Of a stretch of DNA of 64,000 bases, positions 8,350 through 17,700 are shown one piece after another. The DNA lies in the NCBI GenBank assembly GCA_963759095.1, contig CAVWYF010000016.1, positions 62,001 to 126,000 of the forward strand, written 5' to 3'. A model generated the notes under the pieces. The model did no database searches and was not told the origin of the DNA. It was given only the letters and a program-made list of their open reading frames with translations. Every line of letters starts with the position of its first letter. The stretch's first letter is position 1. This DNA comes from Anderseniella sp963759095. GTDB taxonomy: Bacteria > Pseudomonadota > Alphaproteobacteria > Rhizobiales > Aestuariivirgaceae. Position numbers and translations under genes: made by a program.

Positions 8350-9711
8350 ATGAAATACATCAGCGAGGCTGATATTGTCAGCCGTCTGAGTGCGCCGGTA
8401 CCGCGCTATACCAGCTATCCGACGGCACCGCACTTTCATGATGGTGTTGGCGAGGTTGATTACCGGAACTGGCTGGGTCAACTGCCGGAACAAGAAGGCC
8501 TGTCGCTGTATATCCATATCCCGTTCTGTGACCGGATGTGCTGGTTCTGCGGATGTCACACCAAACAGATCAACCGCTATGATCCGATCCCTCCCTACCT
8601 GTCTGCTGTGGGACAGGAAATCGTTCTTCTGAGAGACGCCATCGGGTTTTCGCCCCTGCTTAACCGGGTGCACCTGGGCGGGGGATCGCCCAGCATGCTC
8701 AGGCGCGATGATCTTGAGACCCTGCGCAACACTATCGATACTCATTTTCGCCTTCACGAAAGCACTGAAATCAGCATCGAGATTGACCCTTCGGATTTGT
8801 CGGGCGAGGAGTTTGAAGCCTACAAGGCATTTGGGGTTACCCGCGCCAGCATAGGTGTTCAGGACTTCGACGAGCGGGTTCAAAAGGCAATCAATCGTCC
8901 TCAGACATTCATGCAAACTGCTGCTGTTGTTGAAGGGTTGCGCGGTGTCGGTGTGCGGTCGCTTAACATAGATGCCCTGTATGGGCTTCCTTACCAGACC
9001 GAGGAAACCGTTTCGCAAAGTATTGAGCAGGTTCGAACACTTGAACCTGACCGGGTTGCACTTTTCGGTTATGCGCATGTGCCGTGGATGAAGCCAAACC
9101 AGAAACTGATACCTGAAGCTGCCCTGCCTGATGCGCCTGCAAGAGTTCGGCAGGCCAATGTGGCATCTGACATTTTGCAGGACGGCGGCTATCTGCCGAT
9201 CGGCATGGATCATTTCGCGTTGCCGCAGGATTCTCTTGCGATTGCGGCAACCGAGGGAAGACTGCGGCGCAATTTTCAGGGCTATACGGATGACCCCTGC
9301 GCCACACTTCTGGGTGTTGGCACGTCATCAATAGGGCGTTTGCCGGCGGGCTATATTCAAAATGAGACGGCAACGGGCAACTATATGCGCACAGTGGCAT
9401 CCGGTCAGCTTCCGGTGTCGCGTGGCATCGGACTGACGGATGAAGACAAACTGCACGCAGACATCATCGAAAATCTCATGTGCCGGTATTCGTTCAGTAT
9501 TTCAGCATTGCGTGGCGATCATGGTTCGCTGGCTGACCAGGTTGTCTCTCACATCGAGCACGCGCTGGATGCGGACACTTACGGTCTTGCCGAGTTTGAC
9601 GGCGATACGTTCCGGATTCAGCCTCGCGGGCATGGCTTTGTGCGCACGGTCGCATCGTGGTTCGATACCAGGATGAAGGAAAAGGCCGCGAGATATTCAA
9701 TGGCTGTCTAG
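8350..9711 (+). CDS. hemN: Oxygen-independent coproporphyrinogen III oxidase
   Basis: 453 aa from the ATG at 8350. The radical-SAM cluster motif CDRMCWFCGC (Cys60, Cys64, Cys67, with the extra Cys69 typical of HemN) follows YIHIPF. The RYTSYPTAPHF N-terminus, HLGGGSPS, SIGVQDFDERVQKAINR and NIDALYGLPYQT blocks are all HemN signatures. The enzyme decarboxylates coproporphyrinogen III to protoporphyrinogen IX without oxygen. The perfect FNR box upstream fits low-oxygen induction. Longer upstream reading frame (from 8038) overlaps the SIMPL gene and the repeats and is rejected. Confidence 0.95.
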   Translation: MKYISEADIVSRLSAPVPRYTSYPTAPHFHDGVGEVDYRNWLGQLPEQEGLSLYIHIPFCDRMCWFCGCHTKQINRYDPIPPYLSAVGQEIVLLRDAIGFSPLLNRVHLGGGSPSMLRRDDLETLRNTIDTHFRLHESTEISIEIDPSDLSGEEFEAYKAFGVTRASIGVQDFDERVQKAINRPQTFMQTAAVVEGLRGVGVRSLNIDALYGLPYQTEETVSQSIEQVRTLEPDRVALFGYAHVPWMKPNQKLIPEAALPDAPARVRQANVASDILQDGGYLPIGMDHFALPQDSLAIAATEGRLRRNFQGYTDDPCATLLGVGTSSIGRLPAGYIQNETATGNYMRTVASGQLPVSRGIGLTDEDKLHADIIENLMCRYSFSISALRGDHGSLADQVVSHIEHALDADTYGLAEFDGDTFRIQPRGHGFVRTVASWFDTRMKEKAARYSMAV

Positions 9712-10010
9712 AGCGAGATGAGGTTAGATTGAATCATTTGATGGCGGAAAATCGGTTCACTCGGCTAGGCGCGGCGCGCAGCGCGATGTGGTGCATCGGG
9801 CAAGCGCCGCAACGACGCCGATGGACCGATTTTTCCCACCCCGATGGAAACAATGATTTTTATACCGTTGGTGAAAGGGCCGGGCGATTTTGCCCGCTGG
9901 CGTCGTTGTCTTGCGCTTGTGGTGAGCAACACCACCGCGCGCAACCCGCCTAGCCAGCGACCAAAATCGCCGCGGTCAAATGATCCAATCTAACCTCATC
10001 TCGCTCTAGA
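9707..10010. mobile_element. 304-bp palindromic MITE-like repeat
   Basis: The ends TCTAGAGCGAGATGAGG... (9707-9741) and their reverse complement (9976-10010) match at 34 of 35 positions. The interior is also imperfectly self-complementary: GGCTAGGCG, CAAGCGC and ACAACGACGCC occur in both arms in mirrored order. The whole element can fold into one long hairpin and encodes nothing convincing. It begins inside the hemN stop region, consistent with insertion right at the gene's end. No transposase is present, so a MITE mobilised in trans is the best guess. Confidence 0.7.
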
Positions 10011-10044
10011 ACAACTTCGCGGGCTCACTTGAGCCTGCGTTGTT
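10010..10044. terminator. Hairpin between the MITE-like repeat and the HemG-like gene
   Basis: AACAAC...GTTGTT with an inner GGGCTC...GAGCC stem; it overlaps the last codons of the leftward HemG-like gene. It could act as a bidirectional terminator for hemN and that gene, but lacks a clear T tract. Its build resembles the CTAGAGC-bounded palindrome before hemN. Confidence 0.4.
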
Positions 10045-10561
10045 CCAGAAATTCCTTCACAGAATTCGCGAGCCCGGTCCAGTCCGTGAACTCGTGCGGT
10101 TCATCAGCGCGCAGCTCATCCTGGTCCTTGAGCACAACATGCTCCAGAATTTGTTGCTGAAAATAGTCATACTCCTCGCTTCTCACCGCGCCGGCTACAG
10201 CGAGGCTCTGATCGGGCGTCCAGCCGGTGCGGGCTGTAAAATCCGAGATGTAGGCGGTCGCGTCAGCGGCCTTTTCGTCAAAAGCAGCGGCCAGGCTGAC
10301 GGAAATGAACATGCCCGGTTTTGCTGTGAGCACTTCCAGGCTGGCTGTGACAAACACCTCGATCTCGTTTTGATGTCTGTCCTGATGCACTGAGGCTGCA
10401 ACAATGAACGTATCGAAATCATCCGCGTGAACATCCCGGCGTTTGCGTGCGGCATCCAGCAGTTCAACCTGATGACCCAGTTCAACAACCTGATCGGCAA
10501 CAGCCTGCGAAATTTTACGGGTTTGCCCTTCCGTGGTCGCGTAGGCAATTAATACCTTCAT
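10025..10561 (-). CDS. HemG-like flavodoxin-domain protein
   Basis: 178 aa from the ATG at 10561, which has GGAGG upstream. MKVLIAYATTEGQTRKI is a flavodoxin FMN-phosphate loop (TTEGQT), and the length and DTFIVAASVHQDRHQNEI region match the HemG-like protoporphyrinogen oxidase / flavodoxin family. A menaquinone- or quinone-linked protoporphyrinogen oxidase role is plausible, since hemN is nearby and both have FNR boxes, but it could be another flavodoxin-type reductase. Confidence 0.75.
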   Translation of the reverse strand: MKVLIAYATTEGQTRKISQAVADQVVELGHQVELLDAARKRRDVHADDFDTFIVAASVHQDRHQNEIEVFVTASLEVLTAKPGMFISVSLAAAFDEKAADATAYISDFTARTGWTPDQSLAVAGAVRSEEYDYFQQQILEHVVLKDQDELRADEPHEFTDWTGLANSVKEFLEQRRLK

Positions 10562-10622
10562 CGCTCGCCTCCAGCAGTGTTTGCTACAGAATCCATCGTT
10601 GCATCGGTTGAGAAAGGGACAA

Positions 10623-10636
10623 TTGATCGAGATCAA
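10623..10636. promoter_or_regulatory. FNR/FnrL box in the divergent HemG-like/DUF6455 promoter
   Basis: TTGAT-CGAG-ATCAA, a second perfect FNR-type palindrome. It is 62 bp from the HemG-like ATG on one side and about 67 bp from the likely GTG start of the DUF6455-like gene on the other, so one site could control both. Confidence 0.75.
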
Positions 10637-10702
10637 TGTGCATTGCATTACCCTGTGAGAGTGTGTTCACAGGGCCAATGGATTTCGGGAAAGGTGAGCG
10701 CC

Positions 10703-11068
10703 GTGACGTCGATTTTGAAGCGGGTGCGCCGCATGCTGGACCAGCGCAGAGACAGCCAGTTCCTGTTTGCCCTCAACGGCGCTGAGCAATCAGATGTCGG
10801 CATTTCTTCTACTGACCTGCAGTCACTGGCGTCGTGTCCGTCCGACACGCGCGCGCGCATGGAAGCGATGGCCGGGGCTCACGGACTTGCGCCGGAAATT
10901 CTGAGCCGTGAGCACTGGCGTGAAGTTGACATGGCTCGCGCCTGCGGTCATTGCGGTCAGCGCCGGGTGTGCAGCAAATGGCTGGCAGGCAAGCGCGGCG
11001 ATCTGTCGGCAAGCGACTTCTGTCCCAACGCGCCGCAGTTCGCCGAATTGGCGAAATCATCAGACTAG
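10703..11068 (+). CDS. DUF6455-like small cysteine-rich protein
   Basis: 121 aa if the GTG at 10703 is the start (GGGAAAGG just upstream; a GTG at 10694 is an alternative). The C-terminal half has CGHCGQRRVCSKWL and a final DFCPNAPQF, a Cys pattern typical of DUF6455 proteins. The ACGHCGQ pattern could bind a metal, but this is inference. It shares a divergent promoter with an FNR box with the HemG-like gene, which suggests a role under low oxygen. Confidence 0.6.
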   Translation: MTSILKRVRRMLDQRRDSQFLFALNGAEQSDVGISSTDLQSLASCPSDTRARMEAMAGAHGLAPEILSREHWREVDMARACGHCGQRRVCSKWLAGKRGDLSASDFCPNAPQFAELAKSSD

Positions 11069-11228
11069 GGGTCTTCGGCCTGACCGAAACCTGTTAATCA
11101 TCGTTTTTGTGCGGCCCGGTCAATGCCGGTGCTGAAGTTTCATGCGTCAGTTCGACTGCTGGTGCAGAGCGTTTGTATTGGTATCGTTGCACCATCTATC
11201 GGGTAACCATCATAAAGGGCATGCAACG

Positions 11229-12515
11229 ATGATTGGCAGGGACGGATATGCTTTGCCGGCTGACCATGCGGCTCGCCTGCCTCTGAACAACGAGGTTCAT
11301 GCACGCCCGCCGGAAGCGTTGTCGAAACGGACGCGGCTTACCTATCTGGTGTTGTTCGGTGAACTGGACATGGCACCGGTGGCCGATTTGTGCCAGCGCT
11401 TTGGTGTGCTGCCGCCGGCGGACGGCGCCAATCATTTCAGTGCCGATCTGGGTCCTTTCCGGTTGAAATGGGAACGCCACACCGAATTTACCCGCTACTG
11501 GTTCTTTGTGCCGGCAAAAGGCGTCGGCAATCTGTTTGGCGTGACTGCGCTTGAAGCCGTGCCGCAGGACTGGTTGCGGACGCTGGCCGGTGAAATCCTG
11601 GTCGCCAACCATGTTGAGATGTTGCCTTTACCCAAGGCAATGCTGGATGAGGATAGACTGTCCAAAGACAACTTCGGCGGCAACCCGATAGTTGGCGCTG
11701 AGGTTGCCGGCGGCCTGGGCCGGGTTTACACGGATTTCCGCATTCATGCAGACGGGTTTGGCAGGCTGCTGATTTTTGATGATGCCATGAGCCCACGCCA
11801 GCGCGGGCGAACCGCACAGCGGATGCTTGAAATTGATACGTACCGCGTGCTGGCGCTGCTGACCCTGCCTGTTGCACGCGACCTGATGCCGGTCCTGAAT
11901 GGGTTTGAAGCCGAATTGAGCGAAATCACATCGGCCATGCGTGCTGCTGACGAGGCGGATGAGCCGAAACTGCTGGACCGCCTGACGCTGCTGCATGCTG
12001 ACGTGGTCCGTGAGCACACCAACAGCCAGTTTCGGTTTTCCGCAGCGCGCGCCTATGCGGATCTTGTGGCGTTGCGGATTTCCGAGTTGCGTGAAAGCCG
12101 CATTGAAGGCCTGCAACTGTTTGCCGAGTTTACCGACCGTCGGCTGTCTCCGGCGATGCGGACCTGTGAAGCCGTGTCCAGGCGCCTGTCGATCATGTCT
12201 GAACGTGTGGCGCGGACAACGCAGTTGTTGTCAACACGGGTTGATATCAGCCGTGAAAGACAGAACCAGTCGCTGCTGACGAGCATGGATAACAGGGCCA
12301 GGCTGCAATTGCGGCTGCAGGAAACCGTTGAAGGCCTGTCGATTGCGGCCATCACCTACTACATTGTCGGCCTGGTGGGCTATGCCGCCAAGGGCGTCAA
12401 GGCGTCGGGAGCGCTATCGCTGAACCCGGATCTGGTTACGGCCCTGTCGATACCGGTCGTTTTGCTGGTGGTTGCAATTGGCGTGCGCCGGGTGCGTAAA
12501 TCGATTGCGGGCTGA
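11229..12515 (+). CDS. DUF3422 family membrane protein
   Basis: 428 aa from the ATG at 11229. The N-terminal LPLNNEVHARPPEAL motif is diagnostic of DUF3422. A long, mostly helical middle is followed near the C-terminus by two hydrophobic segments (IAAITYYIVGLVGYAAKGV and VTALSIPVVLLVVAIGV), so it is probably anchored in the inner membrane with its bulk in the cytoplasm, resembling the C-terminal part of CorA-like topologies. Function is unknown. Confidence 0.85.
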   Translation: MIGRDGYALPADHAARLPLNNEVHARPPEALSKRTRLTYLVLFGELDMAPVADLCQRFGVLPPADGANHFSADLGPFRLKWERHTEFTRYWFFVPAKGVGNLFGVTALEAVPQDWLRTLAGEILVANHVEMLPLPKAMLDEDRLSKDNFGGNPIVGAEVAGGLGRVYTDFRIHADGFGRLLIFDDAMSPRQRGRTAQRMLEIDTYRVLALLTLPVARDLMPVLNGFEAELSEITSAMRAADEADEPKLLDRLTLLHADVVREHTNSQFRFSAARAYADLVALRISELRESRIEGLQLFAEFTDRRLSPAMRTCEAVSRRLSIMSERVARTTQLLSTRVDISRERQNQSLLTSMDNRARLQLRLQETVEGLSIAAITYYIVGLVGYAAKGVKASGALSLNPDLVTALSIPVVLLVVAIGVRRVRKSIAG

Positions 12516-12654
12516 TTTTCATCACTCAAGAATGTGCTGTTTGCCTGTTGCGGTTTTTGCAGATTTCAATAATACATGCAGCGGTCGCCAATCGAGCGAT
12601 CATCCTTTCTGATTGCGTGGTCTTCAGACCGGTCTGAAAGGTGATTTATATGGT

Positions 12655-12731
12655 GGGCCTGTAGCTCAATTGGTTAGAGCCGACGGCTCATAACCGTCTG
12701 GTTGCAGGTTCGAGTCCTGCCGGGCCCACCA
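12655..12731 (+). tRNA. tRNA with CAT anticodon (tRNA-Met, elongator-type)
   Basis: All four stems pair: acceptor GGGCCTG/CGGGCCC, D arm GCTC/GAGC, anticodon stem GACGG/CCGTC with loop CTCATAA (anticodon CAT at 12689-12691), T arm GCAGG/CCTGC, and encoded CCA. It is probably elongator tRNA-Met; a lysidine-modified tRNA-Ile(CAT) cannot be excluded from sequence alone. Its 3' end is the integration target of the island that follows. Confidence 0.95.
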
Positions 12732-12732
12732 C
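12717..12732. other. attL: tRNA-proximal attachment repeat
   Basis: CTGCCGGGCCCACCAC, the last bases of the tRNA, is repeated exactly at 25822-25837. With an integrase gene ending ~90 bp inside, this marks the tRNA-side junction of the integrated island. Confidence 0.8.
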
Positions 12733-12820
12733 CATTCTTTTTCCCGTTTGTAAGCTATTGATTTATAGCAGTATAAATTTTGGGTGCGGGGCATTTGTAT
12801 CAGGGTGCGGGGCATTTTGT

Positions 12821-13834
12821 TCACCTTTTGAGTTTTTGGATAGCTTCTGTGGCCAGCTTTCGGCGGTTGACCGAGCGGGTGTAAGCTTCGCTCTGGCGGT
12901 TTGATCTCCAACCAAACACAGCGCTGAGTTGACTTTCCGTGGCACCTGCTTCGGCCAATTTGACGGCTGCCAATTTGCGCAACCCGTGTGCTGATGCCTG
13001 AACGCCCGCTGCTTTGCATGAGTTTCGAAACCAATTGCCGAAGCTTTCCTTTGCCATGGGTTGCCCCGTTGCCGTGACAAGAAAGTGCAAATCACCTGTA
13101 GGGCTGGCGTCGATCACAGTTGCTAAATCAGGAGACATTGGAATTTCGATCCTGATGGATGTTTTCTCCGTGACCAAGCTGATATAGCCATCCTTGACGT
13201 GTTGGCGACCCAACCTGACGGCATCCCCACGTCTTAAGCCCGTGCACAGCAATAATTCCATTGCCAAGCGCTCACGCGTGCCCAGAGGCCATGTTTTTCT
13301 GTAGGCCACAACGTCATTATCCGACCATGCCGGGAAGCCGTCTGTTTTCTTTGGGAACATCTTGACGCCAATAGTTGGGTCGGAAGGGATCAAGTCGCTG
13401 GTACATGCCCAGCGGAATAATGCGCGAACAGTTTTGAGGAAATTGTTAGCTGCGAAAGGCGTGTGACGCCGATCCTCCATGCCTTGAAATATGTCGCGTT
13501 TGGCGATTTTGGTGTAAGGCGCATGCGCTGCCTTATCCAGTACATGGCGGAGGATATTGTCGCGTTGGCGTTTTGTTGCGTTTGAAGTGTTCTCCCAGTT
13601 TGAAGACAATCGCCACTGAAGGACTAACCACTCAAGTGTGCCCGTTGTGGTCTTTTGGCGATGCTGGACAAGTGTTTCACTAGAAAGGGCTTTATTATAG
13701 GCTTCAAGAAATTCTGGGGTTCCGTAAGCATCCGGGAGCCTAAGGCGCAACCCTTTGCCTTTTCGAAAATACCAACGCATGCGACCGTGGCGGCTGCGTT
13801 CCCGCAGGACGTATGGTAAGCGGCGCTTTGGCAT
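12821..13834 (-). CDS. Tyrosine-family site-specific integrase
   Basis: 337 aa. Catalytic residues are visible: Arg in CTGLRRGDAVRLGRQHV, HxxR in SAHGLRKLAAVKLAEAG, a Trp in VFGWRSNRQSE and the nucleophile Tyr in EAYTRSVNR. It reads toward the tRNA, the usual layout for an island integrase that recognises the tRNA 3' end. It is preceded by a small partner gene whose stop is 7 bp away. Confidence 0.92.
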   Translation of the reverse strand: MPKRRLPYVLRERSRHGRMRWYFRKGKGLRLRLPDAYGTPEFLEAYNKALSSETLVQHRQKTTTGTLEWLVLQWRLSSNWENTSNATKRQRDNILRHVLDKAAHAPYTKIAKRDIFQGMEDRRHTPFAANNFLKTVRALFRWACTSDLIPSDPTIGVKMFPKKTDGFPAWSDNDVVAYRKTWPLGTRERLAMELLLCTGLRRGDAVRLGRQHVKDGYISLVTEKTSIRIEIPMSPDLATVIDASPTGDLHFLVTATGQPMAKESFGNWFRNSCKAAGVQASAHGLRKLAAVKLAEAGATESQLSAVFGWRSNRQSEAYTRSVNRRKLATEAIQKLKR

Positions 13835-13841
13835 ATCGCTA

Positions 13842-14024
13842 CTACAAACTCCAGTCTTGTCTGGTGGCTACAGTTTCACCGGTGGCATCTGCGCTAATGG
13901 ATGGGATTATACGAATTGTTCCATCCGGAGTTACCTCAACGACACACGGCAGTTCAGACTGGTTTGCCGCTTTAATGGCGCGGTTCCAATCTGCTTGTGA
14001 GACTCTGGCCGGTGTGCGAGACAT
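13842..14024 (-). CDS. Small integrase-associated protein
   Basis: 60 aa from the ATG at 14024, with AGAGGG upstream. The segment RVSQADWNRAIKAANQ looks like a helix, followed by a strand pair (PCVVEVTPDGTIRIIPS). Similar tiny proteins occur directly upstream of alphaproteobacterial island integrases; a role as excisionase or regulator is a guess. It is 7 bp from the integrase start and surely co-transcribed. Confidence 0.65.
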   Translation of the reverse strand: MSRTPARVSQADWNRAIKAANQSELPCVVEVTPDGTIRIIPSISADATGETVATRQDWSL

Positions 14025-14721
14025 CAATTTACCCTCTGTTGTGGCGGAGCAAAAGAAGCACCGCGTTTGAAGTATGATGGGACAAAAGGCGATAATCCCC
14101 AAAACTACACAATTACTGAAACATTACTTTCTCTTCTAGAATTTCGTTATCTCATTGAAATAATGACAGAATTTTTTGGAAAGCTAATTGGATAAGATGT
14201 TGCGGAAATTTGACCCAGCATGACGAGTAGACGGCCGCCAAATGTAGGCTGTTGTTTCTAAAAAGAAAAATTTGCCAATTGTAAGGTAGGTTTGAATTGG
14301 ACGCGCTCTATCGGTCGGTTTCACCGAAGAGTTGGTTGCGAATGTTGCTTAGGGTGAGGGCCATTGATTTCTGAGATTGCCCAACGACTACTTCGAGCCC
14401 CTTCGAACCATTCGCTGTATTGCATTTGAACAGTAGCAGGCAGCCGTGGTGTTGCAACTACACGTGCCAGATCCGGCGTGTCTTTATCTGGAAGATGGTT
14501 TGGATTCCAAATTCACACATCATGCATATTTAAAATCGTGGATAACTTACCCACTATGACTTTTCATATCTTTGCTAAGGGTATCAAATTCATTTGGGGA
14601 GAATCAGCCAAATATTTCTTTCATTTGCTCGACTAATTGTTATGTGCGTCTCGCGTCCATGATCACAGGAATCAATTGCACGTAGTTTTATCGTGCGGTT
14701 CTGTTGGAAGAAGTCGATCTC
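14025..14721. other. AT-rich intergenic stretch in the island
   Basis: About 700 bp with no convincing gene. Base composition is visibly richer in A+T than the flanks (for example 14,100-14,280 and 14,510-14,640), which suits a promoter region for the large surface protein and foreign origin. I see no repeat or RNA gene in it. Confidence 0.5.
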
Positions 14722-17700
14722 ATGACTGCAGTGCTGGGGTTCATAGTTTGCACTCTACAGACGGCTAAATTGCTCAGATTCTTGGGCTGCATACTGTTTT
14801 GCCTAACATATTCGGTTACAGGCGCATTTGCTGCTACACTTGATTGTAGCGTTGCCGGTCAATCCGTTTCGGGAACGTTAGCCGTTAATAATGGATCTAT
14901 CACTGAACCTCTTGCCATTTCCAATTTATCAGTCGGCGCGTCGATCGACATTTCCGTAACAGCGACTACGGGCGGCAACCGGACAGTATCCTTTAGTTTG
15001 ACTGCTGGCTCTGGAGCCGGACCAATACCAGCAACTATCGCACTTAATGCTAACGGTGCCACTGGAACGTCCAGTTTTATAAATTCCAATGCTGCGGGTA
15101 CTGCCGGTATCGATATTACGCTTGCCTCCTCACAAAATGGCAATAGAAGTATTGATTGGACTGCAACATGCGCTGCAGCAATCACTGCCACGGTCACCAT
15201 CGCCAACACGACAGACGGCACCGAGCCTGCCACTGACGGGGTGCTGACGGTCAGCCAGAGTGTTGTCAGTCCGACCGATACCGTCATTGCCTACAGTGTC
15301 GCCGGGTCTGCCACTCCAGGCACCGATTACACTGCGCTGTCCGGTAGTGTGACCATTCCGGCCGGAGACCTTACCGCCACCATTGATGTAGCTGTGATCG
15401 ACGATACAGATATTGAGGGTGATGAGAACGTCATCGTGACGCTGACCTCCATTACATCAGGGTCCGCGACACTGGGAACACCGGTATCGGCCACCAATAC
15501 AATCGGTGATGAAGACACTGCCACGGTCACCATCGCCAACACGACAGACGGCACCGAGCCTGCCACTGACGGGGTGCTGACGGTCAGCCAGAGTGTTGTC
15601 AGTCCGACCGATACCGTCATTGCCTACAGTGTCGCCGGGTCTGCCACTCCAGGCACCGATTACACTGCGCTGTCCGGTAGTGTGACCATTCCGGCCGGAG
15701 ACCTTACCGCCACCATTGATGTAGCTGTGATCGACGATACAGATATTGAGGGTGATGAGAACGTCATCGTGACGCTGACCTCCATTACATCAGGGTCCGC
15801 GACACTGGGAACACCGGTATCGGCCACCAATACAATCGGTGATGAAGACACTGCCACGGTCACCATCGCCAACACGACAGACGGCACCGAGCCTGCCACT
15901 GACGGGGTGCTGACGGTCAGCCAGAGTGTTGTCAGTCCGACCGATACCGTCATTGCCTACAGTGTCGCCGGGTCTGCCACTCCAGGCACCGATTACACTG
16001 CGCTGTCCGGTAGTGTGACCATTCCGGCCGGAGACCTTACCGCCACCATTGATGTAGCTGTGATCGACGATACAGATATTGAGGGTGATGAGAACGTCAT
16101 CGTGACGCTGACCTCCATTACATCAGGGTCCGCGACACTGGGAACACCGGTATCGGCCACCAATACAATCGGTGATGAAGACACTGCCACGGTCACCATC
16201 GCCAACACGACAGACGGCACCGAGCCTGCCACTGACGGGGTGCTGACGGTCAGCCAGAGTGTTGTCAGTCCGACCGATACCGTCATTGCCTACAGTGTCG
16301 CCGGGTCTGCCACTCCAGGCACCGATTACACTGCGCTGTCCGGTAGTGTGACCATTCCGGCCGGAGACCTTACCGCCACCATTGATGTAGCTGTGATCGA
16401 CGATACAGATATTGAGGGTGATGAGAACGTCATCGTGACGCTGACCTCCATTACATCAGGGTCCGCGACACTGGGAACACCGGTATCGGCCACCAATACA
16501 ATCGGTGATGAAGACACTGCCACGGTCACCATCGCCAACACGACAGACGGCACCGAGCCTGCCACTGACGGGGTGCTGACGGTCAGCCAGAGTGTTGTCA
16601 GTCCGACCGATACCGTCATTGCCTACAGTGTCGCCGGGTCTGCCACTCCAGGCACCGATTACACTGCGCTGTCCGGTAGTGTGACCATTCCGGCCGGAGA
16701 CCTTACCGCCACCATTGATGTAGCTGTGATCGACGATACAGATATTGAGGGTGATGAGAACGTCATCGTGACGCTGACCTCCATTACATCAGGGTCCGCG
16801 ACACTGGGAACACCGGTATCGGCCACCAATACAATCGGTGATGAAGACACTGCCACGGTCACCATCGCCAACACGACAGACGGCACCGAGCCTGCCACTG
16901 ACGGGGTGCTGACGGTCAGCCAGAGTGTTGTCAGCCCGACCGATACCGTCATTGCCTACAGTGTCGCCGGGTCTGCCACTCCAGGCACCGATTACACTGC
17001 GCTGTCCGGTAGTGTGACCATTCCGGCCGGAGACCTTACCGCCACCATTGATGTAGCTGTGATCGACGATACAGATATTGAGGGTGATGAGAACGTCATC
17101 GTGACGCTGACCTCCATTACATCAGGGTCCGCGACACTGGGAACACCGGTATCGGCCACCAATACAATCGGTGATGAAGACACTGCCACGGTCACCATCG
17201 CCAACACGACAGACGGCACCGAGCCTGCCACTGACGGGGTGCTGACGGTCAGCCAGAGTGTTGTCAGCCCGACCGATACCGTCATTGCCTACAGTGTCGC
17301 CGGGTCTGCCACTCCAGGCACCGATTACACTGCGCTGTCCGGTAGTGTGACCATTCCGGCCGGAGACCTTACCGCCACCATTGATGTAGCTGTGATCGAC
17401 GATACAGATATTGAGGGTGATGAGAACGTCATCGTGACGCTGACCTCCATTACATCAGGGTCCGCGACACTGGGAACACCGGTATCGGCCACCAATACAA
17501 TCGGTGATGAAGACACTGCCACGGTCACCATCGCCAACACGACAGACGGCACCGAGCCTGCCACTGACGGGGTGCTGACGGTCAGCCAGAGTGTTGTCAG
17601 TCCGACCGATACCGTCATTGCCTACAGTGTCGCCGGGTCTGCCACTCCAGGCACCGATTACACTGCGCTGTCCGGTAGTGTGACCATTCCGGCCGGAGAC

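Noticed and set aside
9657..9953. 98-aa open frame across the hemN end
   Set aside because: It overlaps hemN and lies in the self-complementary MITE-like element.
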